The notes beneath the pieces are model-generated. The model had not been told where the DNA came from and ran no database searches. It was given only the letters and a program-made list of their open reading frames with translations. 64,000 nucleotides of DNA from Litoditis marina (taxonomy: Eukaryota; Nematoda; Chromadorea; Rhabditida; Rhabditidae): the NCBI GenBank assembly GCA_964036275.1, contig OZ038433.1:37233336-37297335 (forward strand), read 5' to 3'. The position numbers and the translations under genes are program-made. Positions 24,110 through 35,265 of the stretch are shown here, piece by piece (the first letter of the stretch is position 1; each line of letters opens with the position of its first letter).

Positions 24110-24464
24110 TACAAAATTACTTTTAATCTTACAAAGGTGGAAGGAAACAGGTTCGTTCGCCTAAACTAATCAAAACAGTAATACACACGAACATTACGAG
24201 ACTCCCAAGAGATAAGTTATGCTCGCCAACCTGGAAAACAAACATATACTAAAAATTATTCAAATACAGAGAAGATAGTTTCGCAATATGCCCAGTTTGA
24301 TGACCGCAAATTTTCGTTCCGTTTTGTTGATAGGAAAACATAAATATCGCCGATTCCTTACCATTTCTTCCCTGACACCTCTGAACTCACTTGAACAACG
24401 TAGTATCAGGCATACTTACCAATAAACATTACCTGTATTAGCTGAAAAATTCGAATCGCACGCA

Positions 24465-24790
24465 GCGCGAAGCGCTGTGCGAGATTGGTCTTTGGTTCGG
24501 CTAATGCGCGCTTTTATTTTTTTTAGTTCACCCTCAAAAAGGCCCAAACGTGCAAATCAAAACTTTTTATGATTTGTTGATATTTCATGGCATATTTAAA
24601 AGCTATGTTCAAAATTTGAACAAAATTGATTAAGTTTAAGCCGAGTTATGACGTTATGCGCTTCATGCAGACCGCCAACTTCCGCCGTGTGTGTGTCTGT
24701 GTGTGTGTGTGAACGCACTTCTGGGAAATTTTTATGTGTGAACCGATTTGACTGAAAATTGGAGACAAGACAGATGTCCCACTCAAACCT
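24465..24790 (+). repeat. GC-palindrome head repeat, copy 3 (short)
   Basis: CGCAGCGCGAAGCGCTGTGC followed by GAGATTGGTCTTTGGTTCGG has the same head layout as 22258 and, reversed, 12560. A TG microsatellite (about 24686-24711) and AACCGATTTGACTGAAAATT follow. Confidence 0.5.
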
Positions 24791-25009
24791 TGGGGGCGCA
24801 AACTTTTTTTCGAAAAAAATTATTTTTCATCAAGTTATAGGTCTTTGAAAATGTCTCTGCGTCTCTTCATTTCGTGCACTCTCTCGCCCTCTCTGTCGGG
24901 GTAAATCAAATTGCGTTATAACTCAGCTCAGTCCTAACCAATTCAAGTAAAATTTGAAGTATGATACCATGACATGAACTGACATCGATTTAGATGTAAG
25001 TCTTCTACT

Positions 25010-25500
25010 GATAACGTCATCGAGGATTCTGGAGCTCGGATGACGTCATTTTTGAAAAGTGCAAAGTTGACGTCACATATATTTTCAAATGATGGTAATA
25101 TCTTAGAAAGGGTCAATTAACGGTGAAACTCAATCTAAGAGTAACGTACTCTGGGATTGTGGAGACCAGATGACGTCATTTTTGGAAAGTGCAAAGTGGA
25201 CGTCACATATTATTTCAAATGCTGAAAATATCTTAAAAATGGTATATTAACGATAAAACTTAATATAAAAATGACTTATTCTGGAATTCAGAAGGCCAGA
25301 TGACGTCAACTTTTAAAAAAATGGACGTGAAATATGTTTTCGAATGCTGAAAGTTTCTTAAAAATGGTCAATTCACGATGAAACTTCATTCAAACATGAC
25401 GTATTCTGAGATTCTGAAGGGCAGATTAAGTAAGTTTTTAGAACTGCAATGTTGACGTCATATTTTTTTTCGAATGATTGTAATACTTGACAAGTGGTTC
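25010..25500 (+). repeat. 130-bp minisatellite carrying TGACGTCA
   Basis: About 3.5 tandem units; successive unit marks GATGACGTCA lie near 25040, 25169 and 25299. Early units hold a second TTGACGTCA or GGACGTCA about 30 bp on. TGACGTCA is the full CRE palindrome bound by CREB/ATF bZIP proteins. Units diverge towards the right end. Confidence 0.75.
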
Positions 25501-25573
25501 ATTAAGAAAACAATTTTATCTGCACCGTACAGATCAAACCACATACCTACGGCATGTATACAAAAAGAGAAAA

Positions 25574-26104
25574 ATTCATGAAAAAGTGGGGGCCCAACGA
25601 ATGTGAGATTTGTCTTCTGCTGTGCGCCCCTTGGACAGCTACTCTGAAATGGAGCAGCTACTGCTACAAAAACCGGAAAATACTAATATACTCAAGTATA
25701 ACTGTTCATTACAAACATACAAAAGTCGTAAAATATTTTCTCAAACCTGTAAACTAGAATCTACAAATCACAGATGTTAACTCAACGTACTCAATTATAG
25801 AGCTCCTTGTTTTGTGCACAATGGTTGGAATTTTTTGTCATTACTTCAATTTCAGGTGCTATAACGTTTGTCATATTATTCAACAGTTGTTCTCTCTTTC
25901 GCAGCTGTGACTTGTAGATTCTAGTTTACAGGTTTGAGAAAATATTTTACGACTTTTGTATGTTTGTAATGAACAGTTATACTTGAGTATATTAGTATTT
26001 TCCGGTTTTTGTAGCAGTAGCTGCTCCATTTCAGAGTAGCTGTCCAAGGGGCGCACAGCAGAAGACAAATCTCACATTCGTTGGGCCCCCACTTTTTCAT
26101 GAAT
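25574..26104. mobile_element. Long palindromic element P3 (531 bp)
   Basis: Arms of about 195 bp, essentially perfect, begin ATTCATGAAAAAGTGGGGGC and end with the complement. The central spacer of about 140 bp is unrelated to P1 and P2. Near-identity of the arms points to recent origin or repair by gene conversion. Confidence 0.88.
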
Positions 26105-26564
26105 ATCCACTAACTTCGTTCCAACAAGACAGATCAAAACTTGATTGGAAGTTTTAGCACTTTCCCAATATTGTTCGGTGTTTCTCGAATATTGCGGGTT
26201 TTGATGTTAACACATAGATGCGCAATTATTTTTTCTTTTCTCCTTTCCATGTGCAGCGTATTACGGAGAACTGTGGATTTATGAAAGCTCAAGCTACTTG
26301 TTCCAGATTAGCAAATATGATGGGTACAACGAGCTTGCTCGTAGGATTCTAGGATTTCAGCCCGCGAGGTGCCTTATCCATCCCATCCGCCGGATAAACG
26401 CGTAAACCGCCAACGAGATGCGTCAACGATTATGGTCACGTGAGGGTATAGGTGATATTAGCGCACTTGTTAGTACAGGACTCAGTGTTTGTGCACTCTA
26501 CTTATGAACTAGTCGCTTTTCACTTGATACATATAACCTGACTGAAACATGGCAATGAGTTTCA

Positions 26565-26688
26565 TTAAAGAAGGACGATTATGTGGACCAATCCCGTGTC
26601 AACGGTCCTTTGAACTGCAGTTGAAAAATGTACTGCCGTTCAAAGGATTGAAGCGTCGCGATTGGACCACATAATCGTCCTTCTTTAA
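26565..26688. mobile_element. TTAA-flanked MITE, intact copy
   Basis: 124 bp including both TTAA sites. Terminal inverted repeats AGAAGGACGATTATGTGG are perfect and the whole element is nearly palindromic. No coding capacity, so it must be moved by enzymes encoded elsewhere. Confidence 0.85.
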
Positions 26689-28030
26689 CTGATTGAATAT
26701 GATGACGATCATAGATTACATCAAACCACAAACTACATATCTTCTCCCAAAAATAGACGCACTATCGAATTAGTCTTTTGTAACACAATTCAATTACTCG
26801 TCTTTGATGACCGCATCAATTATTTCCAGAATTCATTGTGCGTCAATTCAATTACTCATGTGTTGCACGGAAATGAGGTAGCCCGCGTCGTTAATCAAAT
26901 GTAATAAATATCTTCCGGTTTGACGACATGAAGCTTGTGAAAATCTACGTCTGCCAATTGCACTGTGTTTAATCAGTCACATCCACGTCTCTATGTCTCT
27001 CCGTATAGTTTTATGGCTTCTGATTACGCCGATTTCTGGTCAAGTATAAATTGGGGTTGCTAGAGCTAATCTCACGAATTGGCTCACAACTAGTTTTTAC
27101 CCTGGCTCGAAAATTTGTTTTTTTTTTCTCAAGCAGGCGGAACTAAGAAGGATGTTAACAGCCCTGGTACCAATTCAAACTTGTTTATACGTGTGTTATT
27201 TATTATGTAACATAACGATAAAATTGGAGCTTCGAGATGAGCTCATGAGAACATTCTCATGTCCTAGCTACCACGAAAGAATAACCTTCATTTTTCTCTT
27301 TTTCTCCGTTCATCCGCATGCACTCAATATGTAAAGAAGATATTTTTCAGATCCCATTTTTTGTTTTGTTTTTCACTTTGGAACTTTTTTAGGAATAGTG
27401 CGATGAGGAAAAATGTGCAAGGATTAACACATGTTGAATTCTAACGCATAATTGCAATTTTACTACTAGTGCATACTGTAGCCAGATGAACTTTCATCAA
27501 ATCAAAGAGATGTCGCGAAGAACTTCTCCTGCAGCAGGGCATGCTTATTCGGTTCAAATGTAGGCTCGAACAGTTCTGTTAGCCACTTGGTAACCGCATA
27601 TTTTGTTGTGAAGGAGTTCTAAAACAATTGGAGTGCGAGTACTGGCAAGTTGAAATCCGATCACTCTGAAAAACCGCTGCAACTTAAAATACCGGACTCG
27701 CCAATTTTGCAACTTAAAATACCGGGGTCAGCCAGATGTCGCCTGTACTGTTTGAAATTCATAAGGAGATGCACGCTAATTCGACACCAGTATTTAAGCC
27801 TGCATCTTCTCCGGTATTTTGAGTTGCAAGCGTTTAACAGCAGTTGCAGTTGGTTGGTAATCTGATTCCTGGAAAACGGGTCGAAGCCTTTGCTAAGGAT
27901 TTCTGCTGATGTACTTAGTTGTTTCATTTGCCTTTAATTTGACATCACATATTCAACATTCAATTAACTCTGATCTCGTTATTTTTACCCTCGGTCTTTC
28001 CCTAATCCACGGGATGTCGCTAATTCTGTA
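26689..28030. other. Gene-free stretch
   Basis: No supported exon. Between 27670 and 27835 the 17-mer GCAACTTAAAATACCGG occurs twice in direct orientation and once, diverged, inverted (CCGGTATTTTGAGTTGCA), forming a potential stem-loop. Confidence 0.4.
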
Positions 28031-28042
28031 TTTCCAGGTTGA

Positions 28043-28797
28043 ATGTATCACATTCTCTCCATTGGGCTTTTTGCCCTGGCGTCTTGCGGTGTGTTGGTAA
28101 GTAGCGATAGGTTCGGGCTCATTACCATAACTGAAATTTGGTCGAAACTTTGCGGCGGAATTCAACTAAGAGTCAGTGATCGGGATGAGTCCGGTAAATT
28201 ACCGGTACAGGCTTTTCTCAGAGTACTTGTATCTTACACTCTTGACGTAGCCGTAACTATCCGACGATGTTACCGGTGAATGGATGAGACATCGCGGCAA
28301 CCTGGTAGCTTGCCACTCGTCCTCATATTGAGGAGCATGTGGTGGACGGTAATCTTTGTTACGAACATAGTACTTTTCTGTCTACAATCTCTGATGAAAT
28401 ATTATATGCTTTCTTCGTTTTCTCCAGCTAGTTAACAAAACGTTTTCAGGCTCAATCAGCTAACCAAGACTTCCAGATCGTTCTTACGCCTTTTGTGAGT
28501 TGCCGTCTGAACATTATTACTGTTCTAGTAGTTTACACCAAAACCTGCCAATGAATATAACTGGCTCTTTTTAATCGTGTTAGAAATTTTGGAAAAATAG
28601 AAATGTTGGTCAGTGGTTCCACTCCCTAGTTACAGCATGTGAGCGAAATTCTATTAAGAAAGCAATTTGATTATGAAAATTATCCATCCGTAATTGCTTT
28701 GCCACATAGAACGTACGCTTTTAAAACAATTATGAACAACTCTATTTCGGCAACTTCTGAGCAGGTTGTCGCTAGCACGAGTGGCTACGTTTCATGA
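28043..28797 (+). CDS. Predicted short secreted peptide precursor (43 aa)
   Basis: Three small exons in phase: 28043-28096, 28450-28494 and 28765-28797 (TGA), all GT-AG. The ATG lies 5 nt after TTTCCAG, as expected for a spliced-leader acceptor. The first exon encodes a typical signal peptide (MYHILSIGLFALASCGVL) with likely cleavage near A19-Q20. The remaining residues (about 24) read QSANQDFQIVLTPF then VVASTSGYVS. A poly(A) signal AATAAA lies at 28804-28809, just after the stop. There is no cysteine and no dibasic site, so it is neither a defensin-like nor an obvious multi-copy neuropeptide precursor. Its function is unknown. The last acceptor (TTCTGAGCAG) is weaker than the first two. Confidence 0.5.
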
Positions 28798-28803
28798 AAC
28801 TCC

Positions 28804-28809
28804 AATAAA
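28804..28809 (+). terminator. Poly(A) signal AATAAA of the small peptide gene
   Basis: Canonical hexamer 7 nt after the TGA of the predicted three-exon peptide gene. Confidence 0.5.
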
Positions 28810-29357
28810 ATATACTGCGATCACCCCGACAAAGTGTTCTGTCACCAACTGTTTTATTTCTGCAACACAACTGTTATGCGAACACACTTTTAGTATTTTG
28901 GAGACATTTCAGAATGAAGACTCTTTATCATCTACATTACTTGGCTCAATAAAGAGGAATAGATTGATTAAGGTAAGAATGTGAAACGTGTGATAAAAAT
29001 ATGTATATATAAATAGTAGTCTGCTCTTCACTACAGCTTAGCGCAGCTATAAAACGGGCTAGGTTCGAGTCCCACGCGAGGTTGACATTTTATAAATACG
29101 GCCCCGGCTACAAAGGCAACATACTTTTGTGAACGAACCAGCCGTTCATACTCAGTTCTCAAAATCAAGTTCTATTCACCTTGATTTTTTAATTAACATA
29201 TTTTATATTTAAAAAGACATATTCTTCGCAGAAGAACTTGTCTGCATGTGGATTGTTGTGATTGCGAAGATATGAGTAGAGAAATAAGTCTCCAACTCGT
29301 AGTGTATCAACTCTCAAGCAGCTCACAAAGAACACTCCTCATACGTTTTTGTCTGCT
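28810..29357. other. Gene-free stretch with a tRNA-like scrap
   Basis: No exon is supported. At 29036-29085 GCTTAGCGCAGC and GGTTCGAGTCCC resemble tRNA boxes A and B at shortened spacing, probably a decayed SINE. Confidence 0.4.
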
Positions 29358-30143
29358 GCAGACACATAGAGCAAAGTATAAGCATACGTACAGTACACTC
29401 GATCGATAACCACAATTTGCTCGATCTATCTGTCGTAGACCTAGTATGAACCCATTCTACAGTGCGTGCAAAATTTATAGAATATCGACCTCGGCCAATT
29501 CACTGGAGAACCAGGTCCTTCCCGAACCGAATCGCGAACCAGTCACTGGAGAACCGAACCGAACCCACCGAACCGTTGTTTGGAACCGACCGGTTCTCCA
29601 GTTAATGCTTCGAACCGAACCGGGATAGAGTCATTTTACCTTGTCTACGACTTGCTTGTTTAACTCATGATTAATGTCGGTTCGATTAGAAGCACTCACT
29701 GGAGAAACGGTCGGTTCAAAAATCGGTTCGGTTCAGTTGGTTCGGTTCTCCAGTGACCGGTTCGCGGTTTGGTTCGGGAAGGACCCGGTTCTCCAGTGAA
29801 TTCGCCATCGACCTCATATGAGACTCGAACCGGTTCTCCAGTGAATTCGCCATCGACCTCATATGAGACTCGAACCGGGACGAAAACTTATACGTATGCT
29901 TATACTTTGCTCTATGTGTCTGTGACCGGTTCGCGGTTTGGTTCGGGAAGGACCCGGTTCTCCAGTGAATTCGCCATCGACCTCATATGAGACTCGAACC
30001 GGGACGAAAACTTTGGGAGGCGCGGACGCTAACCACAATACCAACTGGGCCTATACAAACGTTGTGGACGATTGTATATGTGTTCTTACACAGCACAAAG
30101 TGAGATATACGTATACGCCCGCCTCTCTTTGCCGGACAACTAT
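29358..30143. repeat. Nested inverted and direct repeats (CACTGGAGAACC type) plus SINE A remnant
   Basis: GCAGACACATAGAGCAAAGT at 29358 is inverted at about 29904-29923. Inside, arms at about 29497-29580 and 29720-29808, rich in CACTGGAGAACCG, are complementary. A unit of about 45 bp (GTGAATTCGCCATCGACCTC...) occurs three times at about 29794, 29836 and 29964. The right end (about 29995-30143, minus) is a decayed SINE A copy with GACGCTAACCACAA. Confidence 0.6.
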
Positions 30144-30746
30144 ACCCTCCATGTTCAGACGCTCCCCTACTGCCAACCGGGTGCCACTTGTTCTAGAAGA
30201 TGTCAGTGTGCCGGGCGATGTCTCGTTGGCAGATTCTTCCTAGGTAGACGAACTTGTTTTGAATAAACGGCATGTTTGCCAAACTGTTCAACTTGGTTGT
30301 TTAAATGGTGCAACCCCGAACTCAATCGCCATATAGGGCGTGTCCAGAAAAAGGACCCCTCAACACTTCACGAAGCCAACTCCCTTCTCTTTATATTTTC
30401 GTTCAACATTCACGAATGGTTATGCACAGATACAGTAATGAAATCAAACAGATCACAGTATTTACAGACCAACCAATATTAACAATATAGAAAAATAGTA
30501 CAGGTACCCAACATGTTAACTTGCATACAGAAGCGAGAAACAATTCACAGATCGACACTAAATGATAGCATAACCGAGATGAAAGTAATTGTGTTAACTA
30601 AGGTACATTGTTGACTATTTAAATTATCACCCGAAAACATCCACTGGTATATTCAGTTGCGTGTATGAGACTTATCTTATATGTGAAACCCGTGAAACAA
30701 AAAGACTATAGTATAGTAAAACATAAGTAAAACAGGCATGTATACT
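30144..30746. other. Gene-free stretch / likely 3' UTR of the GTPase gene
   Basis: No supported exon. The part adjoining 30747 is probably 3' UTR of the minus-strand GTPase gene. Confidence 0.4.
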
Positions 30747-33700
30747 TTACAGAAACGAGACATCTTCTCCACGCTTTGACAACACACTTCGGCAGAGTTC
30801 GAGAAGAACCTGGGAAAAAGAGAAAAGTATTAAATCACAAACGGCAGTTTTCGATGAGGTAGATCTTTAATCCTACGCCAGAGAGTTGTCTGAATAGCTA
30901 GAAAAAAGGGCTGTTTTATCGCCGAAAACAAGAAAATGTGTCTATGCAAATATATAAATTGTCACGTGTTCACATCTAAAAACTCCTTGTAGTTGGACCA
31001 TAGGATGCGGTCATACTTCGAGCCAACAGATTGGGAAGGAAAAATGGAAATGATATGTTATATTAATCGATTGAGCCTTTTGTGTGCTCAATCGATACGC
31101 ATAGTTCGCATCTTCGGACCGCTGCCTCCCAAATGGGGGGGGGGGGGGGGGGGTGTCGATATATGACAGTAACCTTACTGGCGCCTGATGCATGGATGAA
31201 ACAAGTCCCACCTCCATTACCCGTGGTCCAGGCACACTAAGATTCGTCTCGTAGTGGGAGATACTCATCGTTTTCGCCAATTTCCTCGCCATCTCCTCCT
31301 TAACAAGGCGGGGCCGATCCGCATAGTTGTTACCCACAAGGGCACACGTCACCTGAACAATATCAACATGCCATACTTCCTTCACATTGTTGATCGAGTT
31401 GTAAAAAATTTTGAGTGCACTACGAGTTACAAGATTGTCGACTTTCGGGTATCGAGCAAGCTTCAATTTTCGAAATGTTTACTAGTTGTCAAATTTTCCT
31501 TATTTTCGACTGAAAATTTCCAGCTCGTTCGCTCGTTTCGAGTCGGTTTTGTTGGCAAATATTCATGAGAGAAATCTATGATTTAACAGACTTTCCAACT
31601 TATCATATCTGTCATATCTGATCGGTTGTTCAACTAACCGGGACCGTTCTCTTGGACATATTTCTCCTAATTGACATGACTGGTAGCAGACTGGCAGTAT
31701 CCAGACAAGAATACAACAGAATGGCCGCATCAGCTGATTTCTCGAAGGACGCTACGGGCGAGGGACCCACTTCGGCATTCAGCTAAAAACGAAATAATAA
31801 TAGTTACAATACATATTTAATGAGATATTCGTTGAACCCATTGAAAACTCAATATTGCACGCGCGCTTTACTAACAATTTCATAATCCAAGGAAGGTTCA
31901 ACCTAATCCAACGAAGAGCAACTTTGTTGTCAACGGGAATTGATTCAAATCCAATAGTTCTTTCTGGGTGACAAAATCACAGACTGGAGTGTAAAGTGAA
32001 GTTTTATTTGATCCCCCATTAACAACGTCACCATTCCAAGCATTATCACAATGAAGGTAGTTGCAACACAAAATCCGGAATCAAATGAATCAGCCGTTTC
32101 CAAACAACATCTCAAACATCCATGCTACAAGAAATAACCCTCAACAACTCATTGGGTTATGAGTTTGGGCCAAGACGTCAACTAACCTCACACTCGGCAT
32201 CAATTATATCGATAACATAGGTCTTCCTATTCGATGAAATAGTCTGAAATAGTTCACGTGTAAGAGAGATATCCTCCGTATTTCTACATGATGTTACTAT
32301 GTTTATTAGTCCATAGATGATCAACTTGCTTATGAAGTAAGCAATTCCTCCTCAAATAGAAACTTAAACCCACAAGGTTCCGGAACGGCTCACCGTGTTT
32401 CACTACTACTCTATAAGAAAATTTACTTCCGGTTCCGGACGCTTATTTCTTTCAAACCCAAACAAGTGTAAAATAGAATATAAGTTGTTCATCTTAGATG
32501 TCAGGCACATTAATCAAAACAACACTCAAATACCCCTAAAACCCGAAAAGTGACCATAGTCATGACCTCTAGACCTACCACAGTCATGATATTTGACCTA
32601 CCATAGTCATGATATTTGACCTACCATAGTCATTCCAATCGATGTATCATAGTCCTTCCCTCTGACCTACAAGAGTCATGAAATTTGACCTATCATAAGT
32701 ATGCCCTCTGACCTACCATATCCATAATCATACTCTTTGAACAGCCATAGCCATGGCATTTGACCTACCATAGTCAAGCCTTCTGACCTACCATTGTCAT
32801 CATGTGTGCCAGTGGTGTTGTCTGTATGCTGACTCCACTCCATTCCACCCTCTCACTCGAACGGACCATTCGCGGGCTCCCCTTGGTACAGAAATCAACC
32901 GACAACGCCGCATTGTCTAACTGAAAAGAAAACAAACAGATGACTTATTGCTAACAATGACGACTTTGGTATAATGAAAATGGTTTTTGAGCATGAATAT
33001 AGCCATATATGTAAACCACTCCGAAATCGGGTATATTGTACTTGTACTATTGTATAACCTTTTCCTTCTAGGTTGTTATAGATGGATGGATGAACCCTGA
33101 CCTAAAATATCGTAACGAAAACAAACCATTCCGATATCTATAGCCTGAGGAAGGAGAATCAGTACATTGTAACTGGCTTCAATTCGAAATGAGTTAGAAT
33201 TTTCGAGGAAACGTAGCTAAAACCCGGAAACGATTGAGAAGCGCTATTTGAATGTCATCTCTAACTCGGTTTCTCGACTCAAGCCATTCAAACAACCTCA
33301 CCAGAATTCAGAAAGAAAAAAACGTACGAAAGTAGTCTTGCCGACTCCTCTTTTGCCGAACACGACCACAGTGATCTCCTCTCCGCGACAGATCTTCTTG
33401 AAATGTCGTCCGGTTCCGCTGTAGGCGCAGACAGATCCAACCGGAATAGGACACTCAACCGGGATTGGATTGTCACCAGTCGGGTCAGCCGGCTGGTTCA
33501 CCGGATACACCGTGCCTGAATATGCTCCTTGCTCCAATAAAAAAAGGGAAAAAGAAATAGTACAGTGAACTTGTCAAATAGTCAGAATAAATTGAAAAAC
33601 TGACTACCTTTTGCCAAAAACGTAACAAATATCTATTTTTGATACAAAATCATTAATTCTCCTATGTATTAATCTAAAAACAGACTCATTTTTGTCGAAC

Positions 33701-33870
33701 AGTTGTTTATAATGAGTCCCCAGCATATCGCAACAAAGATTCGTGTTCCACGTACGTCTCTTGATCTTGAATGGGAGCAGACGTCTCCAAATGGACTTTC
33801 GCCTTCTGACCGTCGTATTATTACTCGAGGAGGATGGGTTGTCAGCAGGAGCAGCAGGAGCCACATCCAT
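30747..33870 (-). CDS. Divergent Ras-like GTPase
   Basis: Seven phase-consistent minus-strand exons: 33870-33756, 33527-33328, 32920-32792, 32243-32187, 31782-31681, 31460-31212 and 30809-30747 (TAA), about 304 aa. A proline/serine-rich, then basic N-terminus precedes a G domain from about residue 91. The P-loop reads GKRGVGKTT, the wall B/G3 region VIDIIDAECE (where Ras has LLDILDTAGQE), the G4 region ALVGNNYAD (NKxD altered) and the G5-like end HYETNLS. The last exon (VLLELCRSVL) matches the terminal Ras helix, with no CAAX box. The missing G3 glycine and glutamine and the altered G4 predict weak or absent GTP hydrolysis. Exons 2 and 6 use unusual acceptors (GAGCAAG, AATTGAAG), so those edges are uncertain. 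Introns hold a 19-base G run at 31135 and a minisatellite. Confidence 0.75.
32550..32800. repeat. Minisatellite of about 23 bp, GACCTACCATAGTCATGA type
   Basis: About ten imperfect units of ACCTACCATAGTCATGATAT lie in the intron between exons 3 and 4 of the GTPase gene and touch the exon 3 donor. Confidence 0.8.
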
Positions 33871-34206
33871 GGGAGGCGGGAGTGGTGGGACTGAAAACAA
33901 ACCTTTATACTTTACATATCGTATGGACTCGATAACTTCAATAGTTCCGGTCATTCCCACTAGGACTTGTCAGCGTGCCAATGAATATTCCAGTCAATTT
34001 TCACCACTTTGTTGTTTTTCAAAAAATTTCTGTTAGCGATTTTTCAGTTTTACAAGAACACGTAAACAAATACTGTCTTTAGAATACTCATGTTTTCTCC
34101 AAGGAATAGGTATCTAAAATCTTGGCACAATGCCATGCCAATGGGTCTCAGTGGGAATGAAACCAACTAAATGTAAACGTGGGGTCTTGGAGATTATGAT
34201 AATATA
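33871..34206. other. 5' region of the GTPase gene
   Basis: On the minus strand a TTTTCAG lies 20 nt before the chosen ATG (33870), consistent with trans-splicing. An open frame continues upstream to 33960 (start MGMTGTIEVIESIR), so an upstream exon or alternative start is possible. Confidence 0.4.
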
Positions 34207-35265
34207 TCTTAGCGCATTTCACTGATTTGTTGTCGTTTTTGTGGGAAACTAGGTATTCGAAAAAAACTTAGAAAATTCTAAATTGAACTGGATCAACGAA
34301 CTCGACCAGTAAAGTAATTTATATGGACAACAAAATTCCGGAATGTTCACAATAGTGATAGCAACAATAGCTTGGCGCAAGGTGTTATCGAAAGTAAAAT
34401 GTACAGCTGATGTTGACGTTTCTCGGTTTCAAGATGTAGGTTGGTCAGAAGAAATGTTGTCGCGGGACGCGATCTCTAAGTCTCTCACTCTCTCGCTTGT
34501 AGTTTGGTCAGGTCGGCCAGACATGGTCGTCTGATCTAGGTTAGCTCCGCCCACTTAGTATATAAGGGGCATCCCGGTCATTTGGGCACTCACTCACATC
34601 TTCTCTCTCTCCAGTGTGATGTACATAGAACTAATAAATATGTAATACCACACTGTGTAAGTCACAAGGCAATCTACCACTGAATCGTCGCCGAGACATG
34701 GTGCATCGTGCCATTTAACAACTCGGAATCGAGAGCATCTTAGCGCATTTCACTGATTTGTTGTCGTTTTTGTGGGAAACTAGGTATTCGAAAAAAACTT
34801 AGAAAATTCTAAATTGAACTGGATCAACGAACTCGACCCGTAAAGTAATTTATATGGACAACAAAATTCCGGAATGTTCACAATAGTGATAGCAACAATA
34901 GCTTGGCGCAAGGTGTTATCGAAAGTAAAATGTACAGCTGATGTTGACGTTTCTCGGTTTCAAGATGTAGGTTGGTCAGAAGAAATGTTGTCGCGGGACG
35001 CGATCTCTAAGTCTCTCACTCTCTCGCTTGTAGTTTGGTCAGGTCGGCCAGACATGGTCGTCTGATCTAGGTTAGCTCCGCCCACTTAGTATATAAGGGG
35101 CATCCCGGTCATTTGGGCACTCACTCACATCTTCTCTCTCTCCAGTGTGATGTACATAGAACTAATAAATATATAATACCACACTGTGTAAGTCACAAGG
35201 CAATCTACCACTGAATCGTCGCCGAGACATGGTGCATCGTGCCATTTAACAACTCGGAACCGCCA
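34207..35265. repeat. 530-bp tandem duplication including an LTR
   Basis: The segment from ATCTTAGCGCATTTCACTGA (34207) through one LTR and 29 bp of internal sequence is repeated from about 34738 with only a few substitutions, such as CGACCAG versus CGACCCG. It arose after the LTR element inserted. Confidence 0.88.
34458..34698 (+). mobile_element. Extra LTR copy (241 bp)
   Basis: Begins TGTCGCGGGACG and ends GCCGAGACA. It contains TATATAAGGGG and AATAAA. Nearly identical to the LTRs at 34989-35229 and 36421-36661, and produced by the local tandem duplication. Confidence 0.88.

Noticed and set aside
23635..24164. Near-identical 81-94 codon frames on both strands
   Set aside because: Caused by the inverted arms of P2; the same peptide is read twice because the DNA is palindromic.
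25554..26068. Paired frames on opposite strands sharing a peptide
   Set aside because: Product of the inverted arms of P3, not coding.
32550..32800. CRISPR-like repeat array
   Set aside because: Units are directly adjacent without unique spacers, and the genome is eukaryotic; it is an intronic minisatellite.
34343..35065. Two identical 63-codon frames
   Set aside because: Identical because of the 530-bp tandem duplication; the frame runs from non-coding flank into the LTR.
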